From contig BDIU01000053.1 of NCBI GenBank assembly GCA_002118135.1, positions 186,001 to 250,000 on the forward strand: a stretch of 64,000 bases of DNA. Direction: 5' to 3'. The stretch is from Trebouxia sp. TZW2008 (taxonomy: Eukaryota > Chlorophyta > Trebouxiophyceae > Trebouxiales > Trebouxiaceae). The translations under genes and the position numbers were made by a program. How positions within the stretch are numbered: the stretch's first letter is position 1; each line of letters opens with the position of its first letter. The notes below the pieces were generated by a model. It did not search any database and was not told the origin of the DNA. It saw only the letters and a program-made list of their open reading frames with translations. Below, piece by piece: positions 35,495-48,600 of the stretch.

Positions 35495-36584
35495 AGCTTG
35501 TATTTGGTACCTTTTTTCGAGAGTTGCAATTGTCACTATATGCCCCAGCAGTGTCAGTAGCAGCGCTATATGGCGAGCACAAAGTGCAGCGCAGGGAGCT
35601 GTCAGCAGCGTGTCATGGCTGTAAGGGTCACTGATACAGCGGCTTGAAGCTGTCCATATCAACAGCAGTTCTGCGGCTGAGACAGCAGTCAGCTGGCTGA
35701 AGTGTATGCTATCTGCTTTTCTGATTGGTTCACCATCAGTCCTTGTTTAGATTTAACAGACAGGCAAGCACTCTGACAAGAGTGCTGCTGTGTGAGAGCG
35801 GAGTTAGGTACGTAGGTTGCTATTAAGGCATATTCTGGCATTGAGCAGGGAGGTCAGCAGTGTCTCTGCAAACCTGCATTAGCAAACTCGACAGCTACCA
35901 AGTTTTAGTACCAACCAGTCGGTAGACTTTTGGGGACTTCAGTTCTGAAAGAAGTTATATGTGTAATTGTTGCAATGTGTTGCCATTTCAATAACATGAA
36001 TGGTGTGGAGCAATAAGGCCAAAGGCATCAGCAGCAGTCTGTAGCGACGAGGGAACCAGCTGTTGTGCTGACAATCTGAGCAGCTCAGACTTTCCACAAC
36101 GTATTTTGTACAGCTGCTGATCATCAGTTGCTGCGCAACATGCATATGCCCTCTGCTCTCGCTGTATTGTATCATACACCAGAGCACCAGTCCTGCGTCG
36201 TTCTGGGCTCACAACAACTAGCTCGAGCGCAGCTCACAGAAGGCATCAATACATTCACAGTAGGCGCTGCAGTGACTCATGCTGTTCTACCAGGCTCCAT
36301 GATGCACAAGCAGGTGTACGCATGCAAAGTCCACCAAATTGGTGGCTCTTCTTCGCTTTTGGTGACTACCACTTCAAGTGCGGCATACCCGTGAACATAT
36401 TCACAGCATCGACTTTGACCACATCAGCGCGCGCATTGGCGAACTGTATACAAGCACCAGATCTTACTTCGGTGACATTGTTGTTGACGCCGCTCCAAGC
36501 TCCGAGACGCGTGTGTCGCTCTGCTGATTGCGTCAAGGATTCTGCGGATCAATCGCCTGCTTAGCGCCTGCGGGCGAGGGCGAT
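35495..36584. other. Spacer with one doubtful coding stretch
   Basis: A + strand frame at 36128-36394 (AQLTEGINTFTVGAAVTHAV region) and a second one after an acceptor near 36410, in another frame (IDFDHISARIGELYTSTRSY, stop near 36527), look partly coding. I could not join them in phase or identify a family. They may be the 3' part of a small gene upstream of ERD2. Confidence 0.3.
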
Positions 36585-37707
36585 ATGAACATTTTCAGGC
36601 TAGCAGGCGACATGACTCATCTTATGAGTGTTGTCGTCTTGCTGTTGAAGATACATGCCACTCGCTCCTGCAGAGGTGCGGTATATGCATGTTTGCATGT
36701 TGTAATCTGCCGCATTCATTAACTTGGGTAGCGTACGCCCAGGCATTTCACTCAAGACTCAGGAGCTGTATGCCCTTGTGTTCGCCACTAGATATATAGA
36801 CCTCTTTTTCAGATATGTGTCACTGTAAGTGTCCAGTACAGCTGAGCTACTGCACAGTCAAATGCAGTCATTTGGCAGACAAGGAAAGTTCATGCTGACT
36901 GCTTTTCAGATATAACTCTGTCATGAAGCTAGTATTTCTGGGATCTTCTGCAACCATCATATACTATATGAGGTTTCATAGAGTGGTTCGCACAACCTAC
37001 GACCGAGAACAAGACACCTTTCGAGCCTGGTTTCTGATAGGCCCCTGCCTTGTGCTTGCCCTTTTGATCAATCAAGAGTTCTCACCAATTGAGGTGATTG
37101 AGATGTCATGCTGATGCTGCTGCTATCTTTTGCTAGCTCAATGGCATACTGATACAAATGCTGCTTGCAGATCCTGTGGACCTTTTCACTTTATTTGGAG
37201 GCTGTAGCCATTTTGCCACAGCTTGTTCTGTTGCAAAGAACACAGAACATTGACAATCTGACTGGGAATTATATCTTGTTGCTTGGGTAGGCATACACTT
37301 CTTGAGCATGATGCAACAAATATGATGCCCATGTTGTGCAGCTGTGCAAACAAAGTTTTATCGGGCTCAGTGACATTTGTACATGCGCCTGCATCAATAC
37401 AAGTGTTTGCTGTAATTCTTGCACAATGTTCGACTTGATCTGCAGGGCATACCGAGGGCTATACATTGTCAACTGGATATACAGATCATTCACTGAAGAC
37501 AACTATAGACAATGGATAGGTCCGCTTCGTGCAAAGTCATGTCTAGAGTTCATTGCAGTTGCCTACTTTGATAATGCATGTATTCTCAACCTGTTGTGTG
37601 GTGCAGTTTGGATATCAGGGCTGGTGCAAACAGGCCTCTATGCAGACTTCTTTTACTACTATTTCAAGAGTTGGCAAAACAATGAGAAACTTTCTCTGCC
37701 CACATGA
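36585..37707 (+). CDS. ERD2: ER lumen protein-retaining receptor (KDEL/HDEL receptor)
   Basis: Six exons (36585..36675, 36743..36824, 36910..37093, 37171..37286, 37446..37519, 37607..37707) close in phase to give 215 residues, the normal ERD2 length. Seven hydrophobic segments follow the family pattern: MNIFRLAGDMTHLMSVVVLL, GISLKTQELYALVF, YIDLFF, a long helix ending RTTYDREQDTFRAWFL, LYLEAVAILPQLVLLQR, GLYIVNWIYRSF and ADFFYYYFKSW, ending LSLPT. The receptor binds C-terminal retrieval tetrapeptides in the acidic Golgi and returns ER residents in COPI vesicles. A likely client, the GRP170 chaperone, is encoded about 2 kb away on the other strand. Confidence 0.95.
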
Positions 37708-38696
37708 TCAGCTCCAAGTACCCCTTGTGCTGTTTGTCAATGGGATTGTAGCAGTGTGAGGAAATAGCACCTTGCCTGCTACAGAAATGCACAGGGCATG
37801 CTGATTCCTGTTTGCATGTGATGGTCAACGATTGATGCCTACAACACTGCTTGCTGTTTGGAATGATATGATGGCCTGTGGCAAACTTTCTGCCGCCGAA
37901 ACTTCCTGCATCTGCTGATGCATCAGCATGCATGTGGAGCTCATGTCAGCCGCTGCACATGCATGCAGCAAGCAGCCCTGCAGTTCATTGTTTCAATTGT
38001 GTGTAGTGCAAGCAACGTACAAACTTGAGATGTGTGTCTGACATGGTTCGAGTTGTGAGAGTGCACCAGTGTGAGCTGTCCCACCTTGAAAATTATGTCA
38101 GCTGCCGAACTTGCCACACTCTCTTTGCAGCTGCAATAGAACACCGTCGACAATGACACTTACATAAATTGCCACCAAAGCAGGGGCTTGCTCAACGTGC
38201 ATTGCATGCCGCTTGTAGCAGACTTGAGCTATCAGATGTTCAAAATCACACCATGAACAGAATAGATGATGCGTGCAGTCAGGAAGCTTTCGAAGAGCAT
38301 GGAAAAGATCTGAATCATCCACCCGAGATGAATCTGAAGGTGCCTGCGCACAGACTTGCCTAGTGCTGTTTAGAGCAAGCTTGAAATGTGCTTGCTAGTC
38401 ACCCATCATTGCGACTGCAAGAGCTACTGTACTGAGCAACAGTCTTGCCCATAAAATTGACTTTGGGTGCTTTGCTCATGATAGTCAATGGCCATGATAG
38501 ATAGCACCGCACAGTCTCATGCCAGCAACTCTTCACTCTGAGTTGCTAGCACTTGCATCAATGTTTGTTGTGGGCTGTCAAAGCTGCGTTGGTGCTATGA
38601 TTTCTCTGCGGCAGGCATGTACATTGCCTGCAAGGCCAAACACAATTTCACTCAATTATTGCATGGTCGCAACGCAGGTAAACGACACATACTCAC
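37708..38696. other. Spacer holding the unresolved last exon of GNA1
   Basis: No supported gene is seen. The minus strand should carry a very short terminal exon of the N-acetyltransferase. A candidate acceptor lies near 38410 (minus strand), but it is too short to assign. Confidence 0.3.
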
Positions 38697-39506
38697 CATC
38701 TGTACTTCTTTTCGCTTAAAGCCACTCTTCTCATAGAAAGCAGCATTGTCATCTGCGCAATCTAGAATGACCTTATAACAACCTTGACTTTGTGCATACG
38801 TCACTAAAGCAGCAATGACCCTGCAGAACAATGCAATCCTTGTGATTCCCAAAGAATTCTACTCAATGCACTTAATCAGATCATGCCATCAAAGCAGCAT
38901 CAACCTTTGTCCCAATTTTTGCCCTCTGTACTGACTGTCTACGACAACATCCTCAACATGTCCAACCTGCAGAGGCTACTGGCATGCAGTGGTGTGAAAT
39001 GTGTTGAGCAGCTGTGCCACAAAGCATACAGACCTTGCCACATTGTCTCAAGATCTTGTACTCAATGAAAACCGTGGCACTTGCAACAATTTGCTGCTTG
39101 TCTAGATCTGTGCTGCACCATCACATATTCGGTGCTACTTGGGCTCGGGCAGCAAGCACTGGGCATTCTTTGAAAACTTTTTGGACACTGACCTTCAAGT
39201 ACTGCAACGTAGTAGTCTGCACCCTTCGATCGAATGAACTGCAAGCGTTCTGCAGACAGAAGCTGTGACTGAGCATGGCGCTGCAGAGTTGACGAACTGA
39301 AGTAGGTGACACCTGTGAAAAGCTCTCTTGATATTTCGCCAACCACCGTCAGCTGAGATAGCAGCGTGAGGAAACCTGAGGTGATCAAGTACTCAGTAAA
39401 GCGCAAGCAAGCCACGCAAGCGGGGTTGATCGTGCTGATCTCGCTTGCCTTTATCAAAGTCGCCTTCCTCGAGCGGACGCAAAAGTAGATTGGCGTTGGC
39501 AACCAT
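38697..39506 (-). CDS. GNA1: Glucosamine-6-phosphate N-acetyltransferase (3' end incomplete)
   Basis: Exons 39449..39506, 39313..39375, 39193..39249, 39034..39107, 38905..38966 and 38697..38820 are phase-consistent. They encode a GNAT fold: LLLRPLEEGDFDKGFLTLLS, QLTVVGEISRELF, GADYYVAVLED, ASATVFIEYKI, the acetyl-CoA loop GHVEDVVVDSQYRGQKLGQR, and CYKVILDCADDNAAFYEKSGF. The enzyme acetylates glucosamine-6-phosphate with acetyl-CoA in UDP-GlcNAc synthesis, feeding N-glycans, GPI anchors and chitin-like polymers. The 146 residues stop at EVQM before a donor; relatives add only a few residues such as VRYL, so a tiny last exon is missing here. Intron 1 starts with GC (AAAG|GCAAGC). The gene begins only 98 bp after the chaperone stop codon on the same strand. 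Confidence 0.9.
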
Positions 39507-39604
39507 GTCACAAATCTGCACTCGGAGCTATGCTGTGCATTGTGTAATCGGACAGGCAACTGCGCAGACCACCTGCTTATATGGGTTACATCTTCAACGC
39601 TTTA

Positions 39605-42600
39605 CTAAAGCTCCTCATGCTCTCCAGCTTTGCCTGCGCACAACACACATCTGGTTTCAGCATGGCGCACATCAGACCCTTCAGGCTGCAACAGCAATCA
39701 TCTCTGACATCTCGGCCAAAATCCTGCCTGCAGACATTGGCCAATATTGACCATCATTACTGTTGAGGGCAATGCACATGGGTGCACACTCATGGACCAA
39801 ACCTGGGAATGATCTTGCTGGTCCAGGTTTGAGCGACAAGCACAATTTGTGCATACTCAACATGAGGTCATGTCAGGCTTGTGAGTGAACAATTCGCTAT
39901 TTACCTTTGCCCAGCTGCATCTCGTTTAGCTTGGCTTTGAGGGACTCCATATCCAGATCTTTGAGATCGCTCATGTCAAAGGTCTTCATATCAGGAGGTA
40001 GTTTGCTTTTCAGATCCTCAAGATCCCTCTGCTTGCCCTTCCCCTTGCCTTTGCTTTTGCCCTTGTCTTTCCCACTACTTTTGTCTTTGCCTTTGCTACT
40101 CTTGTCTTTGCTCTTGCCAGGCTTTGACTTTTGCTCTGACGTCTTTGCCTTAGCATCAGCCTTAGCCTTTGATTCTTGCTGGCTGTCAGCTGCTGTGCCT
40201 GCTGAGGGCTCATCTTGGCCATTTGTCTTCGTGTCCTGAGATTCTGAAGTTCGTGGTTCAGCTTCGCCGTTCTCACTGCCGTTTGCTGCATCTGTCATAG
40301 CACAGGCAAGACGTCAACTCGCCGCATGCAGGTGCAAGCACAGAGAGGAAATGCTGCAATATGCACCTACTGCCAATGACAGCAAACAAGCATTGTTGCA
40401 TACAGTCAAGCTTGGTCAACACTTTCCTGCTGGCCGCAATGTGTGAAATTGACAAGGTTGCTGTTGAGTGACAGATAGCCAGCTCAAATTTGAAGATGGA
40501 CTCCTGCACATTGTGCAAACTTCATGCTGTACAGGGTGAATATGGAGTGAGGCAATGCGGCGTGACCAGCATGCTGATGAGGCGTGCGTACCGGTAGCAT
40601 TTGCTTCTGTTTTGATGACGGGAGGCGGCGCTGGCTTCTTCTTCTTGTCCAGCTTTGTGAAGGCACTTCTGAGTTGGTTGATGCGCGACGTGATTGCAGA
40701 TGACTCCAAAACAGGCTCGTCATGGGCTGCTACCTTGCTCTGCTTGGCTTCTTCTTCAGTCATCCACTTTGCGAAGGCTTGCAACTGTAGCAATAGGAAA
40801 GACAGTCAATGCACCCTGTCTCATGCAGAGCATGCCTGGTAAGATGCTAACCATAGGCTGCTTCTCTGGCCTCAGCTGCAGTTCCTGTGGACTTATGCCT
40901 AATCAAGCAATTGAGGCAAAGCAGCGCTTCCATGATATTGTACATGCATACAGAAAGGCGAAAAGCTGGTTTTTACATTCCTACAGCCCTGCATTTGCTT
41001 GGGCACAGAAACAGAAGTGCCTATGTCAGCCTGACGTGCAGCTGAAAAGACATCGGTACAAAGAAAATAAAAGTCTACACCCTTAGGCATCATAACAGCA
41101 GCCACTATTGGCGGAAACAGCCCTAGACATAGGTGAAACACGCACATACAAGAAAGCCAGGACATTATGAGCCAAGCTTTGCAGTTGACTTACCTCAGCA
41201 GTGAGGCTCTCAGAGTCAGTCGCATTGACCAAGGGCTTGCCAATGGCCCAGGCAGCCATCTTTTTGCTGATCAGCACAAAACTGACAGTTGTGCAACTGA
41301 TGAGGACTACACCTATGTTATGCAAAGAATGGCTGATGTTGCAACAGTCAGAAAGTTGATATTGACTTGCCTCAGCAGTGAGGCTCTTAGAGTCAGTGGC
41401 ATTGATCCAGGGCTTGCCAGTGACCCAGCCAGCGACCTTTTCACTAGTCAGCTGAACAAACTGGCGAGCCAGCTGCAATGCCTCAGGCCGCTCTTGCTGC
41501 TCTGTCACTCTGAAGAAGATCAAGTCCCCAGTGTCTTTCAGTTTGGATAGCTTCTCCCTGCATCAACAGCAACCTTGGGCTGAGACAGCACATGGACAGC
41601 AGCCCTTGCTAGTCAATTGCAAGGGTTTGAGTTGAGCTTGCTGCTGTGTCACTTGCAACAAGATTGCATCCCCGTCTTTCAGTTTGGATAGCTTCTCTCT
41701 GCACTGGCAGCATCTGTCTGTAGCTTTTTGTCAAACTCTGAGCAAATAGCAACAAGCATACGGGAAAATTTACATCATCCATCAAGTATGCAGACATTGG
41801 AGACTGTACACAGTATCTTGAAAGTGCGCATCAGTTGTAGACGCAGACCGCACAAGCTAGGGATGTTTGACATTGAGTACTGCATCAAACTATGGCAGAA
41901 ACAGAAGAACCAAAAACTAAATTGTAAATTCATTAGTAAACTCACAACTTCATTGATGTAGCTGACCTGAAGACTGAGGCTTGCTCATGTTCTCCCTGGT
42001 CATACAGCCACTCCTCCACCTTGCCAAGATCTTTTGCAAAGGAATGCCGCTGCTTATCAGTGGTGACAGCCTGCACCTCTTCGTCTTCCAGCCGGCCCTG
42101 AGTGCTAATGATGTAGGCTTCCAACTCGTTCTTGGCCTGAGCAGCCTGAGCTCGCTGCCGTTCATCTTCTTGCAGCTGCTGCATTCTTTGCCTGCCAGCC
42201 TACATGGGACCGACGAGTGCTCAGTTTAGTCACAGATTGTTGTGATCATGCATGGGCCGGGTACCTGTTGCAGCTGGGTATGGCAGCTTTAGGGCCATTA
42301 GTCCTTGTATATGCTAATTTTATTGCCTCTCTAGGGCAGAGCAGGTCCTTTGGGACTTGTGTCAGTTGCAACCAGCATTTGCATAACTGCAAACTTGACT
42401 GAGGCACAAGACATATGTTGCATGGGAACAGCAAAGACTGGATCTTCATTGCATCTCTATGACTGCCAAGACAAACCCGAGGCATGAAAACTCGATGGAA
42501 TGGTGTAAGATTCATGCAAGTAGGCTGAGCGAATACCTTGAGCTGGTCTGTATTCATTGCAGGCAGTGCAAAACCTGGCCCTGCCACTGTGAGAGGCACC

Positions 42601-45600
42601 CTGAAAGTCTTCTTCCTGCTTTTGGTCTCCTTCCTGGTCACAACAGGGGGTTTGGATGCAGTGCTAGTGTTGCTGGCCGAGGTTGCTTCCTCTGGTGCAT
42701 CTGCTGCACTGCTGTCTTCAGCGCCTTCAGCATCCTGACAGCATACCACACAAATTAGCTGAGCTGGCATCAAATTGACCTCACGTCCAGCAACAGCAAA
42801 TTTCCAGCATTCAGCACCATCTGTCTCCTGATGCAACATACAAATACAATCAACTGTGCTGGGATCAAGCTGGTGCATTCATGTTGCACCAACATGTTTT
42901 GTCAGGCCCAGCAGCACAAATATTCCAGACTCACTTTCTTCAGCATCCTCATGCATCATAGTAACATAATCAACTGTGCTTTCCTCATACCATATGATCG
43001 TTGAAGTCCAGCAGTACAAGGCAAGTCACATTGTGATTCAATCATGGTGCATCCCAGTGCAGACCAGATGGATCCAATCATACTGCATCTGACTGCAAAC
43101 CAGATGGATGCTGCTGGTGATACAGGCGGTGTCCAGACCCAATGCTGCTAACTCACAGATTGTATGACAGCTACTGCATGGACTTGCATGTCAACCAACA
43201 GCACTAAGAACAAAGGCACTGTCTGACTTGCAGACACACAGAAAGCACAGCTAGTCACAGACTGAAATTTAAATGGCATGCACAGCAACACTACTTGAAT
43301 ACTTGGTGCTGTCTGGACACAAATCAGCATAAGCAGCTGGCAAGCTGAGTTGGAGCCTCATTGTCACTGTAGCTGTTATAAACACGCTGTGACCTTGTAC
43401 TGCAATATACGCCCGCTGTGTCACTGCTCAGGGTGAATTACCAATTGATGAGCATGGGAATTCACTGTGCAGGTTAGGGAGCCAGATGTGGCCACAATTC
43501 CTGGCTTGAAAGCACAGTATCACCATCAAACCCACCTGCTGCTCAGATCCTGACTCCAGGGTCTCTCTGGCTTCAATGGTTTGATTTTTTTGGGTGCTCT
43601 CAACTGGCACGTCTACTTCATATGACTCCCAGACCTCAATGACGCTCTCTGCCTTGTCAAGCTTTAGAATGCTGCTGCTATCAGCTGACAAGTGCACACC
43701 CAGCTTCCCTGCAACATGCACATCAATACCACCTGAAAATTTGATTTGCATGCACAGTCAAGCTTCAGATTGCTGCTGCTGTCAGCTGACAAGTGCACAT
43801 CCCATTTGCATGCAGAGTGTGCATCAGAAGCGGCTGTGAGTCAGAATTGCATGCAAAGTCGAGCTTTGGAATGCCGCTGCTGTCAGCTGACAAGTGCACA
43901 CCCAGCTTCCCTGCAAAGTGCCATCAGTAAGAGTCAAGAAAGAGCATCAGACACAAACTGACTCCCTCCTGAGCAACGCAACACCACCACATCTCAAAGC
44001 CTGTCTTGAGAGCTGTTGACGACACTTCATCAAGTGCAGGTTCTGCTTGATGTGTTTGCAGCATCTTGCTAGGAAGGATTGATTGCTCTTGCTCACAGAT
44101 TGTGAGGAAATGCATGTTCTGATGCAGTGTGAGCGGCTGCATGGCTAGCTGAGCATTTGTCAGTCGAAAGCAGGCGTAGCAGACAGCCAAAGATGCTGAC
44201 CTGGCCATGAACCAACAGCCCATGCTACTGATCACAGATTGCAAGGAAATGCATGCCCTGATGCAGTGTGGGTTGCTGCAAGGCCAGTTGTGCTTTGGTC
44301 GGCTGTTGAATGCATGGCATAGCAGACACCAAAGGAATCCTGACCTGGCCAGCTTCCAGCAGCCAATGCTATTGATCACTAGTTGTGAGGAATGTATGTC
44401 CTGACGCAGTGTGGTTTGCTGTATGGCTAGCTGTGTATCCATCAGCTATTGTTGCAGCGTGTAGCAGACCCCAAGGGAATGCTGACCTAGCCAGCTTACA
44501 GCAGCCAATACTATTGATCACTGTTTGTGAGGGAATGCATGTCCTGATGCAGCGTGGTCTGCTGCATGGCTAGCTAAGCATCTGCCGGCTGGTGGATGCA
44601 GCGCATAGCAGACAGCCAAAGATGCTGACCTTGGCAGCTTCCAGCAACCAATGTTATTGATCACTGGTTGTGAGGAGATGCATGTCCTGATGCAGCGTGT
44701 TCTGCTGCATGGCTAGCTGTGCCTCCGTCGGCTGTTGAATGCAGCGCGTAGCAGACAGCATATGAGGTCTCAGCGAGCCATCTTGCAAGAGCCAATGCTA
44801 TTGATCACTGCTTGTGGGGAAATGAACGTCCTGATACAGCGCAGTCTGCTGCATGGCTAGCTAAGCATCTGTCAGCTGTTGAATGCAGCGCGTAGCAGAC
44901 AGCAGACAGAATCCGAGCTAGCCATCTTGCAGCAGCCCACACATAGGACTCTGCATTTGCAATCAGGTATGTAATCACACCTGCAAACTGCCTTCTGAGT
45001 GTGCCACTTGCTCAAAAGCAGCATGTGCTACTACTTGACTTGCTCACAGGCTGTGAGGACATGCATGTCCTGATACAGAGTGAGCTTTTGAATGGTGGCT
45101 AGCCATGCATTTTTCCACTGTCTGCTGCGTAGTGCAGTGCAACAAACTAGCTAGCTAAGCATCTGTCAGCTGTTGAATGCAGCGTGTAGCAGACAGCGGA
45201 CAGAATCCGAGCTAGCCATCTTGCAGCAGCCCACACATAGGACTCTGCATTTGCAATCAGGTAATCACACCTGCAAACTGCCTTCTGAGTGCGCCACTTG
45301 CTCAAAAGCAGCATGTGCTACTACTTGACTTGCTCACAGGCTGTGAGGACATGCATGTCCTGATACAGAGTGAGCTTTTAAATGGTGGCTAGCCATGCAT
45401 TTTTCCACTGTCTGCTGCGCAGTGCAGTGCAACAAACACAGGAGTAGTGTGTGGCTAGCGATCTTCCAGCAGCCCACACGCTGGAGTCTGCGCTTGCAAC
45501 CAGGTCTGCAATGACAAGGGCAAATTGCGATCTGAGTGCATCACTTGCTTGAATGGAGCGCATGCTACTACTTCACTTGCTCACAGACTGTGAGGGCATG

Positions 45601-48600
45601 CTTGTCCTGACGCAGTGTCAGCTTCTGAACGGTGGCGAGCCATGCACTCTTTGCATGTCTGCTGCACTGCACTGCGCAGCAGGCAACTGCAGAGTGCATG
45701 AATAGCCATCCAGCAGCCCATGCTAGTGGTCAGAGACTGCAAGGAAATGCATGTTTTGATGCAGTTTGAGCGGCTGGAAGGTGGTTGAGCATGCACTCTT
45801 CCGCTGTTCACTGCACTGAGCAGCAGACAGGAAAAAGATTATGTGGCTAGCCATGCAGCAGCCCAAACATAGGACTCTGACCTTGCAATTGGGTCTTCCA
45901 TGACATAGCTAGGTCTTCATCTATGTATGCCACCTGCCCAAATGCAGCATAGGCAACCACTTGAAATACACCAGTTTCACCAGACCCTTCAATCTAGGCT
46001 GCTGCAAGACTTTTTTCATGAAGATGAACATTTCATGCATGATGTTGCGCTGTGCACGTCACCATTTGGCGCACAAGTGCCCATATGCTGTATTGGGTTG
46101 TGCCCTTCGGTGCACAGCTGCACATGCAGGAGGCAGCTGCATAACATCTTGCTATCTGATGCTCAGTGAGGAAGTCCTTTGCAGCCGTTGATCAGCGTTG
46201 CACGCTTTACTGGGTCTCAGCAGTTTGCATCGCTTGAGTGCTGTTTGGTCTAGGTGTTGCTGGTAGAGTCACAGAGGGCTGAGACTTTCTTGGCACACAG
46301 ACAAGCCCAGCAGTCTGACAGTGCATGCCAGTCTGTTGGCAGCTGGCCTGTCTGCCAAAGCAAGTCATGTCTTCCTGCCCTTAGTTGCATGACCTGTCCT
46401 GTGAACGCTGACTCAATTCAAAGCAGACCCTTCAATCTTGTGCCGTAACTTTCTTACTCAGATCAGCTGTGGTTGAGCAGATTATTGTGACCCACCATTT
46501 GTAGTCTTCGTTCAGTGTCATATCACCCATCCCTCTGTCTTAGTGGCGCTTCTACCATGTTGATGTTTGCGTAGACAACTATCTCTATGACGCGCATACA
46601 TGCAACACAGAGGCAGGCTTGTATGTTGCTTGCCTGTGGTGTCGTACTTGCTGAGGATGCCGTCCACAGTGCTCACATCACAGTCTGCCATCTGCTTTGA
46701 TACGGTACCAGGCGGCAGAGAGTGGCCCTGGCTGCTGTTGTACAGAAAGTTTCAAACTTACAGCTCAATGTTAAGCATCTTGACTGTGACTGCGCGGATC
46801 AAAACAATACATTGCTCTGCAGTCCACTTGTCACATTAGTATTTGCATCAAAAATGGTCTGACAACATAGCTGTAGATGTCTCCAGAACAAACTTGTGAG
46901 TTGCTTGCCTGTGGTATTGTACTTCGTGAGGATGCCGTCCACACCGCTCACAACATACTCTGCCATCTGCTTTGAGACAGCGCCTGGCGGCAAAGGGTGA
47001 CCCTGGCTGGTGTTGTATTGCAGGCTGAATTTGATGGGGTCTGAGGTGATGTTAGGCAGGTGGACCACCCTCTTGACTGGTACTTTCTTCATGAAGGGCA
47101 GCACTGCCTTGTCTTTGAAAGCGGCTTCAGCCTCGTCTGTCTTCACTTGTGTCCTGTCATCCAGCTGCACATCAAGCATTGGTCACAGTATCTTCTCACG
47201 TGCTGATCACACGCCGATCACACAACAGGACAGATTTGGTACAAGACCAACTGACTTGCACGTCTATCCGGTACATTCTTCACCACGTGGGGTTATTGTA
47301 TTGCTGTGGTGCCATATCTGAGTATTGCACAGACCTGCTGCAGCCAGCATGCTTGCTCCATGCCTTGCCAGACGCACACAACAATTTACAGTCCACTGTG
47401 AGCTTGCTCAGCAACTTACAGTCAACTGCGAGCTTGATCAGCATCTCAAAGATCACAACTGCACGCTGTCTTGTTGCTTTTACTCACCATAGAGATTTGA
47501 TAGATGGGGAAGCGGCGATGCTACTGATCACAGACACCATTTTGGGCAGCTTGCGGAATGCACATGACATTTCCTGGTCTGGGAGTTCCTTGCATACCTC
47601 AAAATTGACACGTACACCATGATATCAGCAGGTAAGCAGCAGTCAGGATCACATTTCTGATGATGTAAGAATGCTTACCCTGAAAGAAATTGGGTAGACA
47701 GCGCCATCTGACATGCCAAACTTCTTGTTGAGGCGGAAAGTGGTGCTCAGGTTGGCGGCGTACCAGGCAGCGCCCCTTACCACTGCCTCATCAGCATCCA
47801 AGTGCCTGCAACCGTAGAGCAAGCATTGCTGGAAGTGATGTAGGGACCGGCACAGCTCTCCTCAGACTGCTTGCTTGCACATGATGAATATTCAGAACGA
47901 CAAGGCTGACTTTAGGATATTATATGCATTGGGTGACGGCCCCCCTCACCGCTGCCTCGTCGACATCCAAGCGTCTGAAATCACACACCACAAAAACTGT
48001 TGCCCGTGCATGATTCCTTGTCACCGCCAGCAGCAGCATACATACATCAAACAAAACACCAGATAACTTTGAACTTTGTTAAAACATCTTTGTTGAGATA
48101 AGAAAGCTATCTTGAGGGGTCCTTCCCTGGCAACCTCCCTCCTGACCACAAAGCACTAAGTCTGTTTTGTCTGGCCTTCAGCACCTTCAGGGTTGAGTGT
48201 ATATGCTGGGGTTGCAGCAACCTCAGCACAAGTGATCAGCCTGATTAGGCCGGCCAAAAACTTGAAAAAGAGTCTCTCTTGCTCTCAGAGCGAACGGCTC
48301 CCTAATGCAGACAGCCTCGTATGCTTTCCACTCAGCAGCTGAGGCGTGCATTGTCTTGCGGGCTAAGTACAATCAAACACACAACAGAGCATGCAGTAAC
48401 ACATGCACCAGAGTTCTCACTTGTCCAGTGTTCTGCCATTGAGCGCTTGCACAAGTTTAGCCTGCAATTTGGGAATGCGTGAGCCGCCTCCTAACAGCTC
48501 AACAGCTTGAATATCAGCTGCTGACAACCCATTGCGCTGCAGTATGTGCTGCAAGGGCTTGGCAGCCCTCTCAAAGAAGTCCCCTGCCAGTTCTTCAAAC

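Noticed and set aside
39897..40298. Treating the Lys-rich ORF ending KGK-stop as the chaperone C terminus.
   Set aside because: It would leave an ER protein without a retrieval signal, and a phase-correct donor and mini-exon ending HEEL exist. The unspliced form cannot be excluded.
47490..47600. Extra GRP170 exon on the minus strand (region with RKLPKMVSVIS).
   Set aside because: Exons 47679..47805 and 46909..47164 already join in phase at a conserved point; including this piece would end in the wrong phase.
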